A DNA stretch of 5,210 nucleotides from an uncultured bacterium (GCA_903834855.1 CAILKS010000064.1:1-5210), one strand, 5' to 3'; shown: positions 1 through 4,828, numbered from the stretch's first letter. The notes: a model not told the origin generated them from the letters alone. Program-made: numbers and translations.

Positions 1-1803
1 AAAGATTATTGCCTTAACTTCTCCTTTGGCTCTTGGATATATAACTTCCAAATGTTCCCCTTTCTTACCAAACCACCTGACTGACTGTGGTGTTGCTTTA
101 GAAAATGAAAAAAGTGGCTTATAATTTCCAACTCCAAATGGTGCAAGTATATTTATTGCATTATGAGTTACGAGATTAACATCATCTAATGTTAATTCTG
201 TGTCCGGTACTAATTCTTCACTCGCAATTTCTTTTTTCTCTACATGTTTAATCGCCTCATTCAAAGCATCTGACAATTCCCCTATTCTATCTAACGCGCA
301 AGAAAATCCTCCAGCTTGTTCATGCCCACCTGAGTGTGTAATTATTCCTGGAAACATTTCCTGTACTCGTGCCATCAATTCCACAACGTGTACGTCACCA
401 CGTGAACGACAGGAACCTTTTATTTCTCCTTTTATTATTTTGCCATCAACTAACCCCTGTGTTCCTTCGCTTGCTAGCTCCGGAACTCTTCGTCGCTCTT
501 CGCTCCTCGACCTTTGTTCTTCGGCAAGCTCAGAACTCTCGGCTCCGCCTCGACCCCAAACAAAAGTTGGCTTACCAGTCTCATCAATTATTTTCTGTGC
601 TATTAATCCTAAAACCCCCGGCCCCCATGATAAATCTCCTACAACGACAACGTCGTTACTGTATGCAGTGTGATCAAAATTAATTCCTTCCGTAATATCT
701 TTCACCCCAGCTTTTCTTTCCATATTTAAAGCCTCCAAAGCCTCCACAAACCCTTGTGCTGTAACGCTATTTTTAGCATACAACATATTATGTGCCTGTA
801 TTGGATCCCCCATTCGTCCTGCGGCATTTATTCTCGGTGCAATTGTAAAAGCGATATCTTCTTCAGTTAAATGTTCCTTTGAAACTCCTTGCATTAAAAA
901 TATTTGATTAAGTCCGTGACGTTTAGTTTGTCTTAAAACTTTCAAACCAAAATGAGCGAGTGCTCTATTTTCTTTTACAAGTGGAACCATATCAGAAATA
1001 GTTGATATCCCAACCAAATCCAGCAACCACTTTTCATATCCTATTGGAAGTTTTTCAACTGTTTGCAAAACAGATTGAAAAACTTCCCGTTCTTCGTTAT
1101 TCGTTCTTCGTTCTTCGTTCCCACTTTTGACTTTATGGACTTTATGACTTTCAACTTGCTGTGCTTTACTTTCTTCTCGCAATTTAGAAAGTAAAGCACA
1201 GCTGAGTTTCCACGCAACAGCACATCCACACAACATATCATCATAATAATTACACACATCTTGTTTAGAATTAATGACCGCAACCGCATCTGGAACTACT
1301 TGTGTTATCTTTTTTTTCTTTTCCTCCTTAGTAATTGGCAAATGATGATCTGTTACTATCACATCTATCCCCACACTTTTCGCATAAGCAACCTCTTCAA
1401 TATTTGTAATTGCTAAATCTACTGTGATAATCAAACTCACTCCTTTCTTTTTCAAAGCATCAATCGCATGATTATGTATTCCATACCCTTCATTGTGTCG
1501 ATGTGGAACATAAATCTCCACTGGATAACTAATATCATCAAAAAATGTTCGCAGAAGCACCCCACCAGGAATACCATCACAATCATAATCACTATAAACA
1601 GCTATTTTCTCATCATTTTTTATCGCCGTAATAATTCTTGCTACTGCCTTATCCATCCCATATATATCAAACGGATCTCCAATATGTTTTTCATATGAAG
1701 GAAATAAAAAATCCTCCACTTCTTTCGCCTCCATAATTCCTCTCTTTTCCAACAATAATCTCGTCAACGGATGCAATTTTTCAATATCAAAAGTATCTTT
1801 CAT
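1..1803 (-). CDS. recJ: RecJ-type single-stranded-DNA-specific exonuclease (3' end cut by window)
   Basis: Translating the minus strand from ATG at 1803 gives 601 codons with no stop before the window edge. DHH motifs are visible: DYDCDG (residues 72-77), ITVDLAIT (126-133), TDHH (151-154) and DMVPL followed by ENR (271-280). Further RecJ signatures are APRINAAGRM (322-331), a DHHA1 glycine-rich SGGHEQAGGF (491-500) and the OB-side LAPFGVGN (553-560). The family degrades single-stranded DNA 5' to 3' with a divalent metal and acts in recombination and repair. The usual family length is near 560-590 residues. This one is longer because of two insertions, at about 205-245 and 418-452, both repeat-derived. 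The start is favoured because upstream sequence is AT-rich and cca ends at 1859. No Shine-Dalgarno is seen, and a TATACT lies 8 nt upstream of the ATG. The usual Ala and Gly in motifs I and II are Cys75 and Ala131 here. Product assignment is very secure; the C-terminus is unseen. Confidence 0.95.
   Translation of the reverse strand, partial: MKDTFDIEKLHPLTRLLLEKRGIMEAKEVEDFLFPSYEKHIGDPFDIYGMDKAVARIITAIKNDEKIAVYSDYDCDGIPGGVLLRTFFDDISYPVEIYVPHRHNEGYGIHNHAIDALKKKGVSLIITVDLAITNIEEVAYAKSVGIDVIVTDHHLPITKEEKKKKITQVVPDAVAVINSKQDVCNYYDDMLCGCAVAWKLSCALLSKLREESKAQQVESHKVHKVKSGNEERRTNNEEREVFQSVLQTVEKLPIGYEKWLLDLVGISTISDMVPLVKENRALAHFGLKVLRQTKRHGLNQIFLMQGVSKEHLTEEDIAFTIAPRINAAGRMGDPIQAHNMLYAKNSVTAQGFVEALEALNMERKAGVKDITEGINFDHTAYSNDVVVVGDLSWGPGVLGLIAQKIIDETGKPTFVWGRGGAESSELAEEQRSRSEERRRVPELASEGTQGLVDGKIIKGEIKGSCRSRGDVHVVELMARVQEMFPGIITHSGGHEQAGGFSCALDRIGELSDALNEAIKHVEKKEIASEELVPDTELTLDDVNLVTHNAINILAPFGVGNYKPLFSFSKATPQSVRWFGKKGEHLEVIYPRAKGEVKAIIF
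461..558. repeat. Degenerate GC-rich tandem repeat inserted in recJ
   Basis: A patch unlike the AT-rich gene around it encodes about 35 extra residues rich in Glu, Arg and Ser. It lies between the conserved strand KPTFVWG and the KGSCRS motif, where RecJ proteins normally have only a few residues. Two related copies can be aligned on the plus strand: one starts GAACTCTTCGTCGCTC at 484, the other GAACTCTCGGCTCCGC at 533, each running to CTCGACC. Between them lies TTCTTCGGCAAGCTCAG (517-533), resembling a palindromic intergenic repeat type seen in several bacterial phyla. The reading frame is preserved. It is read here as a repeat element that landed in frame, tolerated because it sits in a surface loop; this is an inference. 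Confidence 0.6.
1089..1202. repeat. Heptamer repeats plus 16-bp palindrome inserted in recJ
   Basis: Three repeat types lie side by side inside the coding sequence. Four heptamers GTTCTTC, GTTATTC, GTTCTTC and GTTCTTC, plus GTTC, run from 1089 to 1120. Two tandem copies of GACTTTATG occupy 1129-1146. A perfect inverted repeat has arms GCTGTGCTTTACTTTC at 1158-1173 and its complement at 1187-1202, with a 13-nt loop. Together they encode the hydrophilic stretch at about residues 201-240, between CAVAWKL and LLDLVGISTISDM, where RecJ homologues usually have a short linker. The frame stays open. The heptamer period matches that of the unrelated repeat at 4158-4188. Confidence 0.75.
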
Positions 1804-1811
1804 GTAGAAAG

Positions 1812-1817
1812 AGTATA
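1812..1817 (-). promoter_or_regulatory. Candidate -10 box of recJ, short or no leader
   Basis: On the minus strand TATACT lies 8 nt before the recJ ATG, so a start point at the usual distance would fall at or next to the ATG. No good -35 hexamer and no ribosome-binding site are seen. cca has the same hexamer at a similar distance from its ATG. recJ could instead be co-transcribed with cca, which ends 55 bp upstream. Confidence 0.3.
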
Positions 1818-1858
1818 CCAAAACAACTATAAAATAATTTATAAATTGTCCTTTATAA

Positions 1859-3370
1859 TTAATCCCCTTTCACTTTGAACTGTTTACGGATTTCTTTGAC
1901 TTGCTCTTTGTTTTTTTCTTCCATTTCCTGCTTACCAGCTTCTCCAAGTGCTTTTAATTCTTCAACTGAGAGTTTCATGATTAAGTTTGCCTGTTTATCC
2001 AAATATTCTTCTGTATTTTTCTCTGGATTCTCTAAAACCTCATCAAATAAAGCATGAAGAACAAAACCAATTTTTGGCCCAGGCGTTTCCTGTGTAACGT
2101 CCATGATGCGTTTCCCGTCAGTTTTCAGCATCTTTAAACTAATAGGATCCTTCAGTGCTTGCTCAACCATAGACTGATACATTCTTAATCTATAAGGTTC
2201 TTCCTTCGGTCTCCCAGTCCCAATACGATCACAAATGCGTAAATCTATTAAATCCCAAATATTTTCCTTACCCACATTACTAATCATTCGTCTGACCGCA
2301 GCAAGTGTAATTTGTTCCGGATCACTAAAAAACATATGCCAACGCACAAACATCGAAACTTTTTCAATCATTTCCTTTGGAAACTTAAGTCTCTCCATAA
2401 TTTCACGTGTAACGCGTCCACCAACTACATCATGTCCATAAAATGTATATTCATTCTTTTCTTTTGAATAACGTCTAGTCTCTGGCTTTGAAATGTCATG
2501 AAAAATTGCAGAAAGTCTTACGTGTAAGGGCCACTTCTTGTCTGCTGAATGCTGAAGAGTGCGAAGATTATGCTCCCAGACATCGAAACTGTGAGCCTGA
2601 TTCTGTTCCACCCCTATTCCGTTAAGTAATTCTGGGATAACTTGCTCCAAAATACCCACATCTTTCATAATAACCAAGCCTCGCATAGGAAAATCTGTCA
2701 TCAAAAGCTTTGTAAACTCATCTCTCACCCTTTCACGTGAAATGTTTTTCAAAAGATGAGCATTTTTCTCCAAGCTTTCACGTGTAACGGGATGAATACC
2801 GAAATCCAGCTGACTCATAAACCTAACAGCACGCATAAGCCTCAAACCATCTTCATTAAATCTTAAATCTGGATTTCCTACTGCTTTTATTAGTTTGTCC
2901 TTTATGTCCTTTTGACCAAAAAATGGATCTATAATTTCTCCAGTTATGGAATTGTAGGCAATAGCGTTACATGTGAAATCACGACGCTTTAAATCATCTT
3001 CTATGTTCTCACTCCATTCTACTTCGTCTGGATGACGATTATCTGAGTAGGTACTTTCTAAACGATATGGTGTAACCTCAACTATTTTTACAGTTTCATC
3101 ACTGCACATCGGTAACCCCTCTTCTCCACAAGTAACCACTCCAACTGTTCCATAGGTATTTTCGTAAAAAGTCTTGGGGAATAAGGCTATTATTTGCTCT
3201 GGATTAGCGTTTGTTGTAATATCAAAATCTTTTGGCTTTACCCCCATTAATAAATCTCTAACACATCCACCGACTAAAAAAGCTTCATGTCCCCCACTTT
3301 GAAGTACAGCAAGCACCATTGTGACTTCCTTTGGAATATTATTTGTTATTGTTGTCTGTGTGTTTTCCAT
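1859..3370 (-). CDS. cca: CCA-adding tRNA nucleotidyltransferase with HD domain
   Basis: This 503-residue protein adds the 3' CCA to tRNAs lacking it, using CTP and ATP without a nucleic-acid template. The nucleotidyltransferase head holds LVGGCVRD (32-39), the metal-binding pair in DFDITTNA (48-55, Asp48 and Asp50), and RRDFTCNA (129-136). The nucleotide-recognition and RNA-binding parts follow with RFNEDGLRLMRAVRF (170-184) and SRERVRDEF (211-219). An HD phosphohydrolase domain spans about 255-385 with His267, HD at 291-292, His313 and His345. A charged helical tail ends the protein. The length suits class II enzymes with an HD domain. The chosen ATG gives the normal short lead into the GG-RD motif. 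There is no Shine-Dalgarno, and TATACT lies 10 nt upstream. The context supports the role: the divergent tRNA-Arg and the other three tRNAs here end in a discriminator A with no encoded CCA. A pure poly(A) polymerase is a less likely alternative. Confidence 0.95.
   Translation of the reverse strand: MENTQTTITNNIPKEVTMVLAVLQSGGHEAFLVGGCVRDLLMGVKPKDFDITTNANPEQIIALFPKTFYENTYGTVGVVTCGEEGLPMCSDETVKIVEVTPYRLESTYSDNRHPDEVEWSENIEDDLKRRDFTCNAIAYNSITGEIIDPFFGQKDIKDKLIKAVGNPDLRFNEDGLRLMRAVRFMSQLDFGIHPVTRESLEKNAHLLKNISRERVRDEFTKLLMTDFPMRGLVIMKDVGILEQVIPELLNGIGVEQNQAHSFDVWEHNLRTLQHSADKKWPLHVRLSAIFHDISKPETRRYSKEKNEYTFYGHDVVGGRVTREIMERLKFPKEMIEKVSMFVRWHMFFSDPEQITLAAVRRMISNVGKENIWDLIDLRICDRIGTGRPKEEPYRLRMYQSMVEQALKDPISLKMLKTDGKRIMDVTQETPGPKIGFVLHALFDEVLENPEKNTEEYLDKQANLIMKLSVEELKALGEAGKQEMEEKNKEQVKEIRKQFKVKGD
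2731..2742. promoter_or_regulatory. parS-like core palindrome inside cca
   Basis: TTTCACGTGAAA is a perfect 12-bp palindrome identical to the core of the bacterial parS consensus bound by ParB; the four outermost bases do not match. Related sites lie at 2399-2414, 2774-2789 and 2965-2980 in the same gene (11-12 of 16 matches) and outside it at 3781 and 4364. Because it also encodes conserved residues (ISRER), chance from codon use is possible. Confidence 0.35.
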
Positions 3371-3380
3371 TGTTTATGAT
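3352..3380 (+). promoter_or_regulatory. Candidate promoter of tRNA-Arg(TCG)
   Basis: TTGTCT at 3352-3357 and TATGAT at 3375-3380 are separated by 17 bp, a standard sigma-70 layout, putting the transcript start about 12-15 nt before the mature tRNA. The promoter overlaps the beginning of cca on the other strand. Confidence 0.45.
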
Positions 3381-3397
3381 AGTATAACCCTATTATA
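3381..3397 (-). promoter_or_regulatory. Candidate cca promoter -10 boxes
   Basis: Read on the minus strand, TATAAT (3397-3392) and TATACT (3386-3381) precede the cca ATG at 3370. The first would give a leader of about 15 nt, the second an almost leaderless mRNA. No convincing -35 is seen, since that position falls within the tRNA-Arg gene. Confidence 0.35.
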
Positions 3398-3400
3398 CAA

Positions 3401-3472
3401 GCTTCCATGGTGAAATGGATATCACAACGGTCTTCGGAACCGTCGTTCCAGGTTCGAATCCTGGTGGAAGCA
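3401..3472 (+). tRNA. tRNA-Arg (anticodon TCG)
   Basis: The full cloverleaf can be drawn by hand. Acceptor GCTTCCA (3401-3407) pairs with TGGAAGC (3465-3471). The D stem is GTGA with TCAC, the anticodon stem ACGGT with ACCGT, and the loop CTTCGGA holds anticodon TCG at 3434-3436. The T stem CCAGG/CCTGG encloses TTCGAAT. Discriminator A is at 3472. CCA is not encoded (CAA follows). The acceptor 3' strand is also the left arm of the hairpin that opens the downstream element. Confidence 0.96.
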
Positions 3473-3647
3473 CAAAAGAACGAGTGAAACGAGGCCTTTT
3501 GTGCTTCCAAGTACATGAACTGCTTCATGTACGACCAGGATTCGAATGGTCGCAGTGATGTTTCGCTAGCAAGCGAAACCACGAGAGGCGGGCTGCGAGA
3601 AAATTTTTTGACGAAAAAATTTTACTTGTAGCCGAATCCTGATGGAA
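3473..3647 (+). repeat. tRNA-appended structured element, copy A (on tRNA-Arg)
   Basis: No protein gene is supported here. In order: hairpin H1 with 14-bp arms (3465-3478, taking in the tRNA acceptor strand, and 3496-3509) and a 17-nt loop containing GAGTGAAACGA. Then H2, arms GTACATGAA and TTCATGTAC around loop CTGC (3511-3532). Then an antisense copy of the tRNA T-arm, CCAGGATTCGAA (3535-3546). Then CGCA...TGCG enclosing H4 (GTG, AT bulge, GTTTCGCT, loop AGCA, AGCGAAAC, CAC; 3555-3582) and the block GAGAGGCGGGCTGCGAG (3583-3599). H5 has perfect 10-bp arms around GACG (3600-3623). ACTTGTAGC (3624-3632) leads into CGAATCCTGATGGAA (3633-3647), which matches tRNA-Arg 3455-3469 at 14 of 15 positions. 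The same plan recurs in copy B on a different tRNA. Mobility, RNA function or both are inferred. The family is not recognised. Confidence 0.85.
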
Positions 3648-3749
3648 CTTACTTGTCGGTTTTTCCTTGGGTCGCGAAACAATCTTTTTATTGATCCGCC
3701 GGCTGGCGGAGAAATAAAATACCAAAGTGGTGACCGAAGACTGGTGGAA
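3648..3749 (+). repeat. Possible remnant of an older element, ending in another tRNA-Arg 3'-end copy
   Basis: The stretch after copy A ends with CGAAGACTGGTGGAA (3735-3749), matching the tRNA-Arg 3' end at 13 of 15 positions, 102 bp beyond the previous copy. It repeats TTACTTGT (3648-3655), also present at 3622-3629. It contains a hairpin with stems TTTTATT/AATAAAA and TCCGCC/GGCGGA around loop GGCT (3686-3719), separated by a symmetric GA/GA internal loop. This fits an earlier, decayed insertion at the same tRNA pushed outward by the later one, but the conserved core block is not found. Confidence 0.4.
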
Positions 3750-3775
3750 CCCCCTTATAAATCAATGAGTTTTAG

Positions 3776-3801
3776 GTATTCGTTACATGTGTAACGAATA
3801 C
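3776..3801. terminator. 11-bp hairpin between the facing elements, possible terminator
   Basis: GTATTCGTTAC (3776-3786) and GTAACGAATAC (3791-3801) form a perfect 11-bp stem with a 4-nt loop. It lies just beyond the far end of element B. No clear T-run follows on either strand, so intrinsic termination is unsure. Its central 16 bp also resemble the degenerate parS-like motif of this window. Confidence 0.35.
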
Positions 3802-3806
3802 TAACT

Positions 3807-3983
3807 GGCGTAGGAGAATCGGCTACAAGTTCCTCCTCGTCGCCACTCGTCGGACTCGCAGCCCGCCCCTCGGCATTTCGCTTACTAGCGAAATATGCCT
3901 GCGGCCCTTCGATTTTCTCCGCGCAAGCAAAGCAGTTTGCTTGCTTACGCCGCACTAAAACGTTCGTTTCACTCACCTTTTAG
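3807..3983 (-). repeat. tRNA-appended structured element, copy B (on tRNA-Gly GCC)
   Basis: Read on the minus strand it follows copy A step by step. H1 has 15-bp arms (3978-3992, including the tRNA 3' end, and 3946-3960) and a 17-nt loop again with GAGTGAAACGA. H2 has arms GCAAGCAAA and TTTGCTTGC with loop CTGC (3923-3944). An antisense T-arm GGAGAAAATCGAA follows (within 3903-3922), with two extra A relative to the tRNA. H4 is GGC, AT bulge, ATTTCGCT, loop AGTA, AGCGAAAT, GCC (3872-3899). The block GAGGGGCGGGCTGCGAG is at 3855-3871. A 24-nt segment as long as H5 of copy A pairs only imperfectly. Conserved ACTTGTAGC is followed by CGATTCTCCTACGCC (3821-3807), an exact copy of the tRNA-Gly 3' end. 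Unit spacing is 180 bp against 178 in copy A. Stem differences from A are compensated. Confidence 0.85.
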
Positions 3984-4054
3984 TGCGGCGTAGGAGAATC
4001 GAACTCCTGTCTCAACCTTGGCAAGGTCGCGTTCTACCACTAAACCAACACCGC
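3984..4054 (-). tRNA. tRNA-Gly (anticodon GCC)
   Basis: On the minus strand GCGGTGT pairs with ACGCCGC (one G-T pair). The anticodon stem CGACC/GGTTG carries loop TTGCCAA with anticodon GCC (plus positions 4020-4022). The T stem AGGAG/CTCCT encloses TTCGATT. Discriminator A is at 3984 and CCA is not encoded. Its 3' end forms the first arm of element B. Confidence 0.96.
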
Positions 4055-4064
4055 ATTAGGAATG

Positions 4065-4070
4065 ATTGTA
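4065..4070 (-). promoter_or_regulatory. Candidate extended -10 of tRNA-Gly(GCC)
   Basis: Minus-strand TGTTACAAT is an extended -10 (TG, one base, TACAAT), ending 10 nt before the tRNA 5' end. No clear -35 is visible, which is acceptable for an extended -10 promoter. Confidence 0.4.
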
Positions 4071-4095
4071 ACATAATAGCTAAACCTTGAAAAGA

Positions 4096-4250
4096 AAATT
4101 TTGTTAATTAAAAATAATTAAATAATAAATTTACAGAATAATCAAAGGCTGGTCTTTCTGTTATCTGTAATCTGTCGTCTGTTATCTGCAAGTTGTCCCC
4201 AAACTTTTCATAACTGTGGATAAACCTGTGGGCATTGGGGATAAAAGACA
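4096..4250. other. Candidate replication origin: AT-rich unwinding run and DnaA-box-like cluster
   Basis: The stretch 4104-4133 is 30 consecutive A/T bases. About 60 bp further on lie four 9-mers resembling the DnaA box TTATCCACA: TTGTCCCCA (4193-4201, 7 of 9), TGTGGATAA (4215-4223, perfect on the minus strand), TGTGGGCAT (4228-4236, weak) and TGGGGATAA (4236-4244, 8 of 9). Gene direction switches around here: recJ, cca and tRNA-Gly(GCC) point left, while yraN, tRNA-Pro and tRNA-Gly(TCC) point right. A parS-like site lies at 4364. dnaA and dnaN are not in the window, so this is an inference. Confidence 0.45.
4158..4188. repeat. Degenerate heptamer tandem repeat
   Basis: CTGTTAT, CTGTAAT, CTGTCGT, CTGTTAT and a final CTG follow each other with an exact period of 7. 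It sits between the A/T-only run and the DnaA-box-like cluster. The period equals that of the GTTCTTC repeat in recJ, although the unit differs. Confidence 0.75.
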
Positions 4251-4403
4251 GTAAAGTACGTATAGGGCATGTCGTATAGGTATTGCCCTTAACCCATAAA
4301 TAGTCTTATAAAATAAGTCTATTTTAAGAACATTTGACTTTTTATAAAGGATAATAAGACAAACGTTTCATGTGAAACAGAATTAGAAAATCCTTTAATT
4401 TAA
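4251..4403. other. Intergenic leader region before yraN
   Basis: Apart from the parS-like site at 4364-4379, only weak signals are seen. AGGGCA (4264-4269) and TGCCCT (4284-4289) form a 6-bp stem with a 14-nt loop. TTGACT (4334-4339) looks like a -35 box but has no matching -10 at a normal distance. No open reading frame or RNA gene is recognised. Confidence 0.4.
4364..4379. promoter_or_regulatory. parS-like ParB site
   Basis: CGTTTCATGTGAAACA matches 14 of 16 positions of the parS consensus TGTTTCACGTGAAACA, with the palindromic arms GTTTCA and TGAAAC intact. It lies 25 bp before yraN and about 120 bp from the DnaA-box-like cluster. A weaker 12 of 16 match follows inside yraN at 4453-4468. 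ParB binding to such sites normally organises origin segregation. Confidence 0.5.
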
Positions 4404-4793
4404 ATGGCTGAACATAACGAAATAGGTAAAATAGGAGAGAAAATAACAAAAACGTTTCTTATGAAACATGACTTTTCTGTTCTTGAGACGAACTACAGGA
4501 CAAAATATGGGGAAATAGACATAATAGCAACAAAAGACAGTAAAATAAGGTTTATTGAGGTAAAAAGTGTAAAAGTCAGAGATTTATCAGAAACAAAAAA
4601 TTTAGATGTTCAACCAGAAGATAATTTGACCTTTGCAAAATGGTCGAAATTTATAATTAGTGTAGAAACTTACTTAAAACATAAAAACATTCCGAAAGAA
4701 ATAAAATGGCAGATGGATTTAGCTTGTGTTTATATAAACACCGAAACAAGGGAGGGGAGAGTGAAGTTGCTTGAGAATATACATAAGGAGTAG
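4404..4793 (+). CDS. yraN: YraN / UPF0102 family nuclease-like protein
   Basis: This 129-residue protein has the family's normal size and its restriction-endonuclease-like core: GE at 11-12 in the first helix, NYRTKYGEIDIIA (30-42) with Glu37 and Asp39, then FIEVKS (50-55) with Glu52 and Lys54, and a later WQMDLACVYI strand (102-111). UPF0102 proteins resemble Holliday-junction resolvases and often sit near ribonuclease HII or rRNA methylation genes; their role is not firmly settled. The first ATG is chosen because Gly11-Glu12 is conserved and the next ATG (4461) would delete it. No Shine-Dalgarno precedes it (the leader is TCCTTTAATTTAA). The segment after EVK is longer and more charged than in many relatives. 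A hairpin terminator follows 35 bp after the stop. It is transcribed alone, away from cca and recJ. Confidence 0.88.
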   Translation: MAEHNEIGKIGEKITKTFLMKHDFSVLETNYRTKYGEIDIIATKDSKIRFIEVKSVKVRDLSETKNLDVQPEDNLTFAKWSKFIISVETYLKHKNIPKEIKWQMDLACVYINTETREGRVKLLENIHKE

Positions 4794-4828
4794 GGGAGAG
4801 TTTAGAGGAAAGAGGAAAGAGTAAATAC

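Noticed and set aside
200..683. Plus-strand open frames of 157 and 104 codons
   Set aside because: They lie wholly antisense to recJ, which has unmistakable DHH and DHHA1 motifs; their proteins are low-complexity and show no domain.
1041..1289. Minus-strand 82-codon frame
   Set aside because: It is another frame of the recJ coding strand.
1468..1698. Plus-strand 76-codon frame
   Set aside because: Antisense shadow of recJ.
1875..2441. Plus-strand frames of 60 and 68 codons
   Set aside because: Antisense shadows of cca.
3465..3509. H1 as an ordinary rho-independent terminator of tRNA-Arg
   Set aside because: No T-run follows the 3' arm, and a terminator would not need to extend through the mature acceptor strand; tRNA-Pro shows what a normal terminator looks like here.
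3630..3660. Hammerhead ribozyme core suggested by CCTGATGGAAC
   Set aside because: Copy B has CTCCTACGCC at the equivalent place, so the motif is simply the tRNA-Arg 3' end and not a conserved core.
3346..3725. Minus-strand frames of 78 and 66 codons across tRNA-Arg and element A
   Set aside because: The first translates the complement of tRNA-Arg (giving CASTRIRTWN), a common spurious prediction; both cover palindromic non-coding sequence with no start signal.
3755..3976. Minus-strand 73-codon frame
   Set aside because: It overlaps the structured element B, whose conservation with copy A is in stems and loops rather than codons; the A copy has indels and no matching frame.
3473..3983. CRISPR array or group II intron
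   Set aside because: There are no regularly spaced direct repeats, and no domain V-like motif or reverse transcriptase is seen.
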